The notes under the pieces: generated by a model
What the model was told of the DNA's origin: nothing
Seen by the model: the letters and a program-made list of their open reading frames with translations, nothing else
Databases searched by the model: none
Part shown: positions 1-7,147 of the stretch, piece by piece
Position numbering within the stretch: position 1 is the stretch's first letter
Layout of the letters: each line of letters begins with the position of its first letter
DNA from: Bacilli bacterium
GTDB lineage: Bacteria; Bacillota_I; Bacilli_A; ML615J-28; CAG-698
Assembly: GCA_028693885.1 (NCBI GenBank)
Contig: JAQUUM010000034.1
Coordinates: 1 to 9,932 of the forward strand
Reading direction: 5' to 3'
Length of the DNA stretch: 9,932 bases
Made by a program: the position numbers and the translations under genes

Positions 1-1036
1 TTGTAAAAGTTGGTTGCCTTTCAGTAGTATCTGTCATAATGTCAAGTTGATAGTCATGAGTAGCATAAGTAATCAACCCACCATTTTTATATGTTTCTGC
101 TTCATAATCAATATATTTAGCAATTCCGCTAATTGCAGGTTCACTTGATAATTGATCTAGCATATTTTTATACTCAGCAGTGTATTCTTCAATTTCAAAA
201 GCACCATCTCCTAAAATTGAAAGTTCAGTTTCTGTTAAATTTTCTTTTAACCATTGCCATCCAGCTATTTCTAAAGCAGCGCCAACTGCTAATAATTGTA
301 CAGTCGCAGCTTGCATACGTGTAGATCCTGCAATTGCCATATTTCCAGCATATAAATAAATTTTTTGAATATTTTCTCTTTCAAAAACCACTCTAACTCT
401 ATCTAAATATTTGCATAAAATTTCTTTTGGGTTGTAATATACATAATAAGTAGTACAGCCTCTATCATCTGCTTCTAAAACTGAACCATTAATACTAGCA
501 GATAATCCACATTCAGCAAGACCAATTACTAAATCTCCAACTCCTACATTAGCATCAACTACTTGTTGGCGACCAAAACTCATATAATCTTCATAATTTT
601 CAACTGAACGAACTAAGGCTCTATCTCCACCTGTAATCATACTTACAGTTAAATTAGAAATTTCAATGAACTTTTCTTTTAATCTAGGTATTCTTTGAGT
701 AACTGAAGACCAAAAATATCTCCAACCACCATCAATTTGGGCTGCCATTCTTCCAGAAGCTCCTACACTTGATAATAAAATTGTCTTTCTATTATCAATA
801 GCCTTCTTAATATCTTTTACTAAATTTTTGAATTCTTGAGTTTTAGCTGCATCATTAACGGCACGAGGGATATCTCTATCAGCATCTAAAATCATTTTAA
901 TTCCAGCTTTAGTATCTTTAAGTAAAACAGAACTTAATCCTTTTGTAATTGGGTTAGGTTGTTCTGTCGGAATCATACCTAATTGAAATTGTTTTTCGTT
1001 TTCTAAAAAATTTTTGGCTGCGCTTTTGTAATCCAT
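1..1036 (-). CDS. MurQ/GCKR-like SIS-domain sugar-phosphate protein, C-terminus cut off by the window edge
   Basis: An open frame of 345 codons runs off the left edge; the gene begins at the ATG at 1036, 10 nt after a perfect AAGGAGG. The protein aligns by eye with N-acetylmuramate-6-phosphate etherase (MurQ) and glucokinase regulatory protein. It has IPTEQPNP near residues 22-29 (MurQ-like TE..NP), the SIS sugar-phosphate loop SVGASGRMAAQ at 90-100, MITGGDRALVRSVENYED at 134-151, a second phosphate-contact stretch (IGLAECGLSASI, about 172-183) and GSTRMQAATVQL at 237-248 (MurQ GSSRMKAGTAQK). The MurQ catalytic Glu in VEGAED is kept as Glu146, but the Glu of the DASECPP motif falls on Gly in GGW (about 103-105). 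It is longer than the roughly 300-residue MurQ, and the visible end (DTTERQPTF) may begin a second SIS half as in GCKR. SIS fold: confident. Etherase activity: doubtful. A sugar-phosphate isomerase or regulator is an alternative. Confidence 0.8.
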   Translation of the reverse strand, partial: MDYKSAAKNFLENEKQFQLGMIPTEQPNPITKGLSSVLLKDTKAGIKMILDADRDIPRAVNDAAKTQEFKNLVKDIKKAIDNRKTILLSSVGASGRMAAQIDGGWRYFWSSVTQRIPRLKEKFIEISNLTVSMITGGDRALVRSVENYEDYMSFGRQQVVDANVGVGDLVIGLAECGLSASINGSVLEADDRGCTTYYVYYNPKEILCKYLDRVRVVFERENIQKIYLYAGNMAIAGSTRMQAATVQLLAVGAALEIAGWQWLKENLTETELSILGDGAFEIEEYTAEYKNMLDQLSSEPAISGIAKYIDYEAETYKNGGLITYATHDYQLDIMTDTTERQPTFT

Positions 1037-1089
1037 TTCTAATAATCCTCCTTGGAATCATGATATATTTTTGTTCAAAAAGCAATTAT

Positions 1090-1118
1090 ATTATAACAAA
1101 ATCATTAACTTATTGCAA
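1090..1118 (-). promoter_or_regulatory. Sigma-A-type promoter with extended -10 for the SIS-domain gene
   Basis: On the minus strand there is TTGCAA (1118-1113), a 17-nt spacer, then TATAAT (1095-1090), with TG at the extended -10 position (TGTTATAAT). A second TATAAT overlaps just downstream (1090-1085). The predicted start near 1083 gives a leader of about 46 nt containing the AAGGAGG ribosome binding site at 1053-1047. This is a near-consensus housekeeping promoter. Confidence 0.75.
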
Positions 1119-1122
1119 GGAG

Positions 1123-1134
1123 ATTTGCGCAAAT
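1123..1134. promoter_or_regulatory. 12-bp perfect palindrome, candidate operator upstream of the SIS gene promoter
   Basis: ATTTGCGCAAAT is a perfect two-fold palindrome ending 5 bp upstream of the -35 hexamer of the 1090-1118 promoter. It is the most GC-rich spot in this intergenic region. Its position would suit an activator or repressor dimer controlling the sugar-phosphate gene. The regulator is not in the window, and a site this short could be chance. Confidence 0.35.
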
Positions 1135-1139
1135 AAATG

Positions 1140-1175
1140 AATAAGAAGAATAGACTTGAGTCTATTCTTCTTATT
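1140..1175 (-). terminator. Long perfect inverted repeat, probable terminator of the sigma/anti-sigma operon
   Basis: AATAAGAAGAATAGACT (1140-1156) and its exact reverse complement (1159-1175) flank only TG, giving 17-bp arms. On the minus transcript the hairpin lies about 77 nt after the stop of the membrane protein gene. Its 3' arm is U-rich and followed by CATTTATTTG, an imperfect U tract. It sits between the end of that operon and the next promoter, which fits a terminator. The long pyrimidine/purine-biased stem could also be a processing site or a protein-binding site. Confidence 0.55.
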
Positions 1176-1252
1176 GGGAGGGGAAGAAGAGGTTTTAATT
1201 ATTGGGAAAATAATACACCTCTATTTTCAGATTGGGGAATCTAAAAACCTAA

Positions 1253-2371
1253 TTAATTTTGAATGCCATCACTTGGCATTTCTTTTGGTCCAAACGGATT
1301 ATCAAATTGATATTTTTTATTTTGACCAAAACGATATTCATAACGTCTCTGTTGTGTATTTTGACCATCAACGATATAAACATCTACTTCCTTCTCTTGA
1401 TTATTAGCACGGTGTCTTACAGTCATGCCTTTTCCTTCTTCAAGAGGTGCTTTTTCGAATATAAATTCTTCAATAAATTGATTTTTACGATATTCAAAAT
1501 TCAGTTTTGTATTATCATTAACTCGTTCAAACTTCATTGTTGCCTCATAAGCAACTTGACTATTATTATACACTTTATATTCTGTATCATTTTCTGTAGA
1601 ATCTAGATCTTTTTCAACTTCTACCCAATTTAAAGCATTTTCTCTAACAACTAAATTAAGCATTCTTTTATCAGAAACTACGGATTTTTCACCGCTTACT
1701 TGATAAGCCTTTTCATTATAATTAATAAGTCCTTCAAAACTATAATCATCATCTTCTATAGTTCCCTTTGTAATATTATAATAAAATACATATTCAATAG
1801 CATTCTCTAAATAAGTTTGAATCGTAACTTTTTCTTTATAACTATAACCAACTAAATCTGATTCTAAATCCTCAATTGTAATATTATTCGTATTTTGAAT
1901 CATTTGCTCAGAAAGAACTAAAAATCTATGCATTCTAACTGCCATCTCTTGATCATCTACTGGAGGAGTTTCAGGTGGCATAAAGCCTGTTCCAGGTCCT
2001 TCTCCAATAGGTCCACCAAAATCCATTGGCTCTACATCTGAATCTTCACTAAACATATAAAGAGCTGAAATAGATTCAATAGCCATCGCATTGCTTGTTT
2101 GAGTGATGATAGGATCACTACCATCATCAACAGGATTTTGAGTAGCTGTTACTGCTAAAACAACTACAACAGATATAACTAAAATCATTGCTAAAGACAT
2201 CGCATATTTTAAATTAAAAATACTTCTTCTTTGCTTTTTAGTTTCTATTTTTTCTGCTACTGGGCGAAGATTGTATTTTGCCATGATATTTGATGCTAAA
2301 TCAGGCACAACTATTTCACTAAACTCAGATTTTATCTTACTGATAATTTCAGTTTCAGTTATTTTTTTCAT
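1253..2371 (-). CDS. Single-pass membrane protein, putative anti-sigma factor or sensor paired with the ECF sigma factor
   Basis: The frame is open from a GTG at 2380, but the ATG at 2371 is preferred because a sequence resembling the extended Shine-Dalgarno (AGAAAGTGGGTGATG, 2389-2375) places its core 8 nt upstream; that start gives 372 residues. The N-terminal 55 residues are charged and cytoplasmic. One transmembrane helix follows (about 57-77, YAMSLAMILVISVVVVLAV). The outer part of nearly 300 residues has a Pro/Gly-rich linker (about 115-137) and then a strand-rich domain full of Tyr, Asn and charged residues. The gene overlaps the 3' end of the ECF sigma gene, the classic arrangement for a membrane anti-sigma factor. 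The protein contains no cysteine, so the usual zinc-binding HxxxCxxC anti-sigma domain is absent. No family is recognised; the role is inferred from context and topology. Confidence 0.75.
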   Translation of the reverse strand: MKKITETEIISKIKSEFSEIVVPDLASNIMAKYNLRPVAEKIETKKQRRSIFNLKYAMSLAMILVISVVVVLAVTATQNPVDDGSDPIITQTSNAMAIESISALYMFSEDSDVEPMDFGGPIGEGPGTGFMPPETPPVDDQEMAVRMHRFLVLSEQMIQNTNNITIEDLESDLVGYSYKEKVTIQTYLENAIEYVFYYNITKGTIEDDDYSFEGLINYNEKAYQVSGEKSVVSDKRMLNLVVRENALNWVEVEKDLDSTENDTEYKVYNNSQVAYEATMKFERVNDNTKLNFEYRKNQFIEEFIFEKAPLEEGKGMTVRHRANNQEKEVDVYIVDGQNTQQRRYEYRFGQNKKYQFDNPFGPKEMPSDGIQN

Positions 2372-2900
2372 CTTCATCACCCACTTTCTTTCTTATTTTC
2401 TTTAATGCATTATTGTAAATCCATAAAACCGTCCCTAAAGGTTTTTTTACTACCTCAGCTATTTCTTTATGCGTCATTTCTTGAACAACATGCATTACAA
2501 CAACTTCTATTTCCTTTGGATTTAGAACCTCATACATTGTTTTCATTAATGTATCTTCTTCATCCCTTACTCTTTCAACACTACCATAAACTTCTTCTTT
2601 TTCATATTGATCCACATATACTTCTTTTTTACGCTTGTTATATTCATTTAAAGATAGATTTCTAGCTATCGTTATGATCCAAGCGAATGGATTTGAATTT
2701 TCTTTATACATTGAAAGAGAATCTAATATTTTTAAATATGTATCTTGCATAATATCTTCTGCTAAACTTTGATCTTTTAAAATAGATATTATAGTAAAAT
2801 ATACATTATTTTTAGTTTCATAATAGAATTCATCAAAAAATTCCATTTTACCATTTTTTAGTAAAGAGATTAACTCTTCTAATCTTTGCTTGTCCGCCAC
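2355..2900 (-). CDS. ECF-type RNA polymerase sigma factor
   Basis: This 181-residue protein has the two domains of extracytoplasmic-function sigma factors, which direct RNA polymerase to stress or envelope promoters. Sigma region 2 spans about 20-90 with AEDIMQDTYLKI (47-58) and NPFAWIITIARN (70-81). Sigma region 4 spans about 119-172, with its helix-turn-helix in EMTHKEIAEVVKKPLGTV (141-158) and a basic end (LKKIRKKV). The start is GTG, with AGGGGG 4 nt upstream, and an in-frame stop lies five codons before it, so no longer N-terminus is likely. The stop is TGA, followed within six codons by another TGA and a TAA. The 3' end overlaps the start of the membrane protein gene, so the pair is probably translationally coupled. 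Length is normal for the family; the target regulon is unknown. Confidence 0.92.
   Translation of the reverse strand: MADKQRLEELISLLKNGKMEFFDEFYYETKNNVYFTIISILKDQSLAEDIMQDTYLKILDSLSMYKENSNPFAWIITIARNLSLNEYNKRKKEVYVDQYEKEEVYGSVERVRDEEDTLMKTMYEVLNPKEIEVVVMHVVQEMTHKEIAEVVKKPLGTVLWIYNNALKKIRKKVGDEDEKNN
2375..2389 (-). promoter_or_regulatory. Extended Shine-Dalgarno inside the sigma gene, deciding the start of the membrane protein
   Basis: AGAAAGTGGGTGATG matches 12 of 15 positions of the sequence complementary to a typical Bacillus-like 16S 3' tail (AGAAAGGAGGTGATC). The core GTGGG (2384-2380) is 8 nt from the ATG at 2371 but only 2 nt from the ATG at 2377, and it overlaps the GTG at 2380. This supports starting at 2371. 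Because the site is within the sigma coding sequence, the two genes are likely coupled. Confidence 0.55.
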
Positions 2901-2926
2901 AGTTCCCCCTGCTAATTATAAATGGC

Positions 2927-2961
2927 ATTATAATTATAAGTATTATTTTCCCATTTAATAA
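2927..2961 (-). promoter_or_regulatory. Possible promoter of the sigma/anti-sigma operon
   Basis: Two tandem TATAAT hexamers (2938-2933 and 2932-2927) lie upstream of the sigma gene. The first has a weak -35 candidate TTATTA (2961-2956) at 17 nt spacing. Initiation near 2920 would give a leader of about 20 nt carrying AGGGGG. No clear ECF-type promoter (such as TGAAAC with CGTA or CGTC) is visible, so self-activation cannot be read from the sequence. Confidence 0.4.
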
Positions 2962-3003
2962 ACAAATAACTAACCGTTTTTATTGGATTTATTAAAAAAT
3001 TAT

Positions 3004-3900
3004 TTATTTATTTTTTATATCTTCTAAAGAGGGAATCGCCTCTAGAACATATTTTTTTAAAACACTTGTAGTTGCTGCTTTAGATGCCATTAAAGCAGCA
3101 TTATATAAACTTTCTTCTTTTACAAGCATATACGCCAACATTCCATTAAAAACATCTCCAGCTCCTGTTGTATCTATAGCTTTAACTTTATCTGTTTTTA
3201 TTTTTTTAAAATCTCCATCATATACCAAAACACCTTTACTACCTAAAGTAATAACAATTTCTTGAACTCCTTTAGTTTTAAATTTTTTCTTTAAAATTTC
3301 ATAATCATTTAAATCATCAATTTTAAAAATTTCTTTAACTTCACATTCATTAGGAGTCATTAGCAATTCATATCTAAAATACTCTTCAGAAAAATTTTTA
3401 GAAGGTGCAGGATTTAAAATAACTTTTACTTTATATTTTTTAGCAATTTCTATTATTCTAAAATTTATTTCATTAGGTATTTCTAGTTGTAATAAAACTA
3501 AACTACTTTTTTTAACCAAATCTTCTATTTCTTTAAAATCTAGATCTAATAGTTCAAGTTTAACACCAGGATAAACAGTAACCTGGTTATCTCCTTTTGA
3601 ATTAGTTAGAATACAAGCGAATGCTGTTTTACCTGGTTTTTCTTTGATATAATAATTAATTTTATATTTTTTAAATTCATCTTTTACTATTTTTGAAAAA
3701 ACATCATCACCTACCGAAGATATAAAATTAACATTTAATCCTTGCTTAGAAATAGTTAAAGCCTGATTAAACCCTTTTGAGCCTATTTCTTCATGAATAG
3801 TATTTGAAATTAGGGTTTCTTCTTTTTTATGGAAATTTTCAACTTCCATAAAAATACTATACCCACAAATCCCAAAAACAGTAATAGTACTATTATCCAT
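3004..3900 (-). CDS. PfkB/ribokinase-family carbohydrate kinase
   Basis: This 298-residue protein, normal in length for the family, should phosphorylate a sugar or nucleoside with ATP in the cytosol. It shows the ribokinase-type substrate motif GSKGFNQA (40-47), NPAP (163-166), TPNE (182-185), LGSKG (219-223) and PfkB signature 2, DTTGAGDVFNGM (243-254), with the catalytic base Asp249 and the GAGD anion hole. The N-terminus reads FGICGYSIFMEVENF where ribokinase has a GSINxD-type motif, so the usual substrate-binding Asp is missing and the substrate may not be ribose. The start ATG follows GAGGTGAT (3913-3906). A TATAAT at 3929-3924 lies upstream but lacks a good -35. No partner sugar gene adjoins it, and the substrate cannot be named. 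No convincing terminator separates it from the downstream sigma gene. Confidence 0.9.
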   Translation of the reverse strand: MDNSTITVFGICGYSIFMEVENFHKKEETLISNTIHEEIGSKGFNQALTISKQGLNVNFISSVGDDVFSKIVKDEFKKYKINYYIKEKPGKTAFACILTNSKGDNQVTVYPGVKLELLDLDFKEIEDLVKKSSLVLLQLEIPNEINFRIIEIAKKYKVKVILNPAPSKNFSEEYFRYELLMTPNECEVKEIFKIDDLNDYEILKKKFKTKGVQEIVITLGSKGVLVYDGDFKKIKTDKVKAIDTTGAGDVFNGMLAYMLVKEESLYNAALMASKAATTSVLKKYVLEAIPSLEDIKNK

Positions 3901-3961
3901 TTTTTATCACCTCAATTTTAATAATTATACACCAAAAAAAAATATTTTTCCATTATTAAGC

Positions 3962-3989
3962 AAAAAATGCAAGTTACCTTACATTTTTT
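3962..3989 (-). terminator. Terminator of the lipoprotein-ABC transporter operon, with a GUAA loop
   Basis: The minus transcript would fold AAAAAAUGUAAG against CUUGCAUUUUUU around a GUAA loop, a stable GNRA tetraloop, with one U-G wobble. The stem begins 5 nt after the permease stop codon and ends in six U. On the plus strand the wobble becomes a C/A mismatch, so the element is better suited to minus-strand transcripts. It isolates the ABC operon from the PfkB kinase gene. Confidence 0.75.
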
Positions 3990-3994
3990 ATTGT

Positions 3995-6448
3995 TTAATA
4001 AATTTCCTTATTCTTACTTTTTATATCATAAAAATATGCTATTAAGAAATTAACTACTAGATAGATAAACAATCCACCTATAAAAATTATCAAATATATA
4101 CTTATATCTTCCTTAATGGTAAAAAATATTCCCATTGGCTTAGTTATTAGAATTATTAGTCTTACCAATAAACTTGAGAAAATAACTCCTAATATTATAA
4201 CCCCAAAACTATTTATGCTTGATTCAAGACTTATCAATTTTAAAAATTGCATTTTTGATAAACCATTTTGCCACAGAATTTTAAATTCACTTCGCCTTTC
4301 TTGTAAAGCTATTACTAAGTTATTTATTAATCCTACTAATACAATTAAAATCACTAAAATAAGAAAAGCATTAAATAGTCTAATAAAAGATGTAAGCATA
4401 TCTATAAAATAATCACTTATATCTCTTGACTCTAAAAAGATATATGGCTTGTTGTTAAATTCGAGAATTAAGTTTTCATAAGCAATTTCTGCTTTTTCTT
4501 CATCAAGTTTTAAAGATAACCCATTATAGCCCAAGTCTACATAATTTATATCTGCAATAAAATACATTAATGGCGAATCTAAACTACCTTTTAAAATGAA
4601 GTTAACTTCATTTCTACCAATATTTATAACAACAGAATCGCCAATTTTTAAATTATTTCTGATAATAAGACCTTCAGGTAATAAAATTTCATCATTACTA
4701 AAATCAAGAGTTTGAAGTTTAAACTCACTAACATTTAAAATCTCACTTATTTCTTGAGGATTTAATGCAATAAGATCAAGATTGTCCTCTCCAAAAAGCA
4801 AACAATTAGTAACAAATAAATATTTATTAGCACTACTTATTCCATCTGTATTTAAAACCGTATTATAAGTAGTATCAAGTGGGTCAGCAATATTTTGAAT
4901 ATGGAGGTCTCCCACATAAGCATTTTCTAATCTATTTATTTCATATTTTACTATTCCTACAAAAGTCGAAATTAACGTAGCTAAAATTAAACTAAATATA
5001 AAAAGCCTATTAGTATTTAAAATACTCTTATTTCTATTGTTTGATCTAGATACAATTTTAATCAATCCTTGTTTTTTATTATCAGTAAAAATCTTTTCTA
5101 TAATCTTATATATTAACCTAACTACATATGGCAATAAATATATTATTAATATACAAGTTAATATAAACAAATACAAATTATAATAAATGATATATTCTGT
5201 TGGTATAAAAAACATCATTACATAAGAACTTATAAATATAACCACAAGCATTGCTAACACTTTTATATTTATAAGACTATAATTCTTATTAATTCCTACT
5301 AGCAGTTCAGTCAAACTTTTTTTAGTCGTTCCAACAATTTGAAATATCCCGCTTGATATAATTAACAAAACACCAAATCCAAAAGAATATACATAATATA
5401 TAGGAAGCGTCTCTAAACTTAATCCTTCTATGTTTAAAATTTTTGTTAGAATATCTAAAAATACTCCCGATAATAATAGTCCAATAATATTACCAATAAT
5501 TGCATAAACTAACAATTCTAATAACAGTAATAAATTCATTTGGTTCTTTGTTGCACCAACAGATTTGAAAATTGCAACCGAATCAATTCTATTGCCCATC
5601 AATAAAACTACCGATGAGTAAATTATCACAATACTTAACAAACCAACTAAAAGAGCTATTATAAGCAGCAACTTTCCTTGTGCATCAAGTAATAAAGTAT
5701 CTGACCCTCTATCTGATAAAATTATTTCTTTATCCGAAAAGTAATCACTCGCTTTGAATATATTTATTTTTTCTTCTAAAGTGGATTTATCAGCAAGCTT
5801 TACTAAAATTTTATTGTAAATAGGAGTATTAACAAAACCTAAGCCTAAGCCTCGCCAGATACTATCAATGATAGCCTCATCATGAGCTAAAACATCATGA
5901 TTAAAGAAAAGCCCAGTATTTTTAGCAATACCTGCAACTTCATATCTTTTATCAAAATCAAACACTTTTAAATATATTTCATCATTTAATTCTAAATTAT
6001 GTTTAGAAGCAAATTCTTCGCTTATGATGATTTTGTTATTAATTTGACTTTGACCAAGACCTGCAAAACTTTCTAATTCAAAAGAATTGAATTCATTTAT
6101 TTTATTTAAATCCGTAGCATAAATATTCGCAGTATGATTTTTTACTCCATCATCATAAATACTAGTAACTGTGTATATCCCATATGCCTTATCACCTTCA
6201 TCAAGCAATTCCTCGGCTTTAGTGATTTCCATAAACCTAACTTCTGACTGAGAAGATACATTAATACTAATATCAGTATCACCAGCTGAAGCTTTATATT
6301 TAATAACAGCAAAACTAGCAAACACATCTTTTACAGCAAGAGTTGCTAAAAAGATAGCCACAGCAATGGCTATAGTTACTATAATTATAATTGGTTGAGT
6401 TGGTTTTCTTTTTATGCTATTAAATATATGTTTAAAATAAACAAACAT
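3995..6448 (-). CDS. Ten-helix FtsX/MacB-type ABC transporter permease
   Basis: This 817-residue integral membrane protein is built of two FtsX-like modules. Predicted helices are near 18-38, 258-284, 303-333, 350-372, 396-414, 421-440, 481-500, 690-715, 743-768 and 783-806. Two large outer domains lie between helices 1 and 2 (about 39-257) and helices 7 and 8 (about 501-689). The cytoplasmic segments GNRIDSVAIFKSVGATKNQM (285-304) and ALQERRSEFKILWQNGLSK (714-732) are the FtsX-family motifs expected to couple to the ATPase. This family usually drives mechanical extrusion, lipoprotein or peptide handling, or signalling rather than simple transport. The gene starts 20 nt after the ATPase stop, with AAAGG 7 nt before the ATG, so the two form one transporter. 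One chain carries both modules, so it may work as a single chain. Substrate unknown. Confidence 0.9.
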   Translation of the reverse strand: MFVYFKHIFNSIKRKPTQPIIIIVTIAIAVAIFLATLAVKDVFASFAVIKYKASAGDTDISINVSSQSEVRFMEITKAEELLDEGDKAYGIYTVTSIYDDGVKNHTANIYATDLNKINEFNSFELESFAGLGQSQINNKIIISEEFASKHNLELNDEIYLKVFDFDKRYEVAGIAKNTGLFFNHDVLAHDEAIIDSIWRGLGLGFVNTPIYNKILVKLADKSTLEEKINIFKASDYFSDKEIILSDRGSDTLLLDAQGKLLLIIALLVGLLSIVIIYSSVVLLMGNRIDSVAIFKSVGATKNQMNLLLLLELLVYAIIGNIIGLLLSGVFLDILTKILNIEGLSLETLPIYYVYSFGFGVLLIISSGIFQIVGTTKKSLTELLVGINKNYSLINIKVLAMLVVIFISSYVMMFFIPTEYIIYYNLYLFILTCILIIYLLPYVVRLIYKIIEKIFTDNKKQGLIKIVSRSNNRNKSILNTNRLFIFSLILATLISTFVGIVKYEINRLENAYVGDLHIQNIADPLDTTYNTVLNTDGISSANKYLFVTNCLLFGEDNLDLIALNPQEISEILNVSEFKLQTLDFSNDEILLPEGLIIRNNLKIGDSVVINIGRNEVNFILKGSLDSPLMYFIADINYVDLGYNGLSLKLDEEKAEIAYENLILEFNNKPYIFLESRDISDYFIDMLTSFIRLFNAFLILVILIVLVGLINNLVIALQERRSEFKILWQNGLSKMQFLKLISLESSINSFGVIILGVIFSSLLVRLIILITKPMGIFFTIKEDISIYLIIFIGGLFIYLVVNFLIAYFYDIKSKNKEIY

Positions 6449-6468
6449 AGATATACCTTTTCTTAAAA

Positions 6469-7131
6469 TTATTCTTTGATTTTGCCATCTACTAAATGAA
6501 TTGTCTTAGTACCATATTTTATAGTTTCTTCATCATGTGTTACTTGAATAATTGTAGTATTATATTCTTTATGTATTTTTGAAAGATACTCCATAACTTT
6601 TAATGTTGCTTGACTATCTAAATTACCAGTTGGCTCATCTAACATTAGAACCTCAGGTTTGTATATTAAAGACCTAGCAATAGCAACACGCTGTTGCTCA
6701 CCACCACTAATCTGATCTGGATATTTGTTTTCCAAAGCTTTGATTTCTAAAATATTACATAAAGTATCATAATGCTTTATTACTGTTGATACTTTTTGGT
6801 TTTTTAAATAGATTGGTAATAAAATATTATCCTTTACTTTTAATGTTGGTATTAAATTAAAAAACTGATAAACAAAACCTAACTTAGTTTTCCTAAGCAA
6901 AGCCATTTCTTTATCATTTAGTTTGGTTATATCAACTCCATCAAAAAAAATATTTCCTTTATCAACATAATCATTACCACTTAAAGCATTAAGCAAAGTT
7001 GATTTTCCACTTCCTGATGCACCCATAATTGATACAAAAGACCCTGCAGCAATATCTAGATGCAAGTTTTTAAATATAAAATTATTATTATATGATTTTG
7101 AAATGTTTTTAGCACTTATATTGATTCCCAT
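6469..7131 (-). CDS. ABC transporter ATP-binding protein, MacB/LolD type
   Basis: This 220-residue protein is a complete nucleotide-binding domain, the standard size for the LolD/MacB/BceA group. It has Walker A GASGSGKST (37-45), Q-loop Gln89, the signature ISGGEQQRVAIAR (141-153), Walker B VLMLDEP (161-167) with catalytic Glu166, the D-loop GNLD (169-172) and switch His199. The pattern NLIPTLKVKDNILLP after the Q-loop is typical of this group, which pairs with FtsX-like permeases. It hydrolyses ATP at the inner face of the membrane to move the permease encoded 20 nt downstream. The ATG follows AAAAGG with 7 nt spacing; just before that site lies a hairpin (7148-7179) separating it from the lipoprotein gene. 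Transport substrate unknown. Confidence 0.95.
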   Translation of the reverse strand: MGINISAKNISKSYNNNFIFKNLHLDIAAGSFVSIMGASGSGKSTLLNALSGNDYVDKGNIFFDGVDITKLNDKEMALLRKTKLGFVYQFFNLIPTLKVKDNILLPIYLKNQKVSTVIKHYDTLCNILEIKALENKYPDQISGGEQQRVAIARSLIYKPEVLMLDEPTGNLDSQATLKVMEYLSKIHKEYNTTIIQVTHDEETIKYGTKTIHLVDGKIKE

Positions 7132-7147
7132 ATTTTATCCTTTTATA

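Noticed and set aside
133..324. Plus-strand open frame of 63 codons
   Set aside because: It lies antisense within the SIS-domain gene, whose frame shows clear family motifs; it has low-complexity content and no supporting context.
1229..1242. Small hairpin AGATT-GGGG-AATCT as a terminator
   Set aside because: The arms are only five bp and no U run follows on either strand.
1156..1606. Two overlapping plus-strand open frames
   Set aside because: They are antisense to the 3' part of the membrane protein gene and its terminator and show no family motif; their hydrophobicity mirrors the AT-rich complement.
2405..2665. Plus-strand open frame of 86 codons
   Set aside because: It is antisense to the conserved ECF sigma region 4, so it is a shadow.
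2940..3003. Terminator for the PfkB kinase gene
   Set aside because: Only a weak TAATAAA/TTTATTA pair with a long spacer is visible, insufficient to call a terminator.
4116..4412. Plus-strand open frame of 98 codons
   Set aside because: It is antisense to the C-terminal FtsX module of the permease.
6142..6327. Minus-strand open frame in another frame of the permease gene
   Set aside because: It is fully inside the permease N-terminal coding region and low in complexity.
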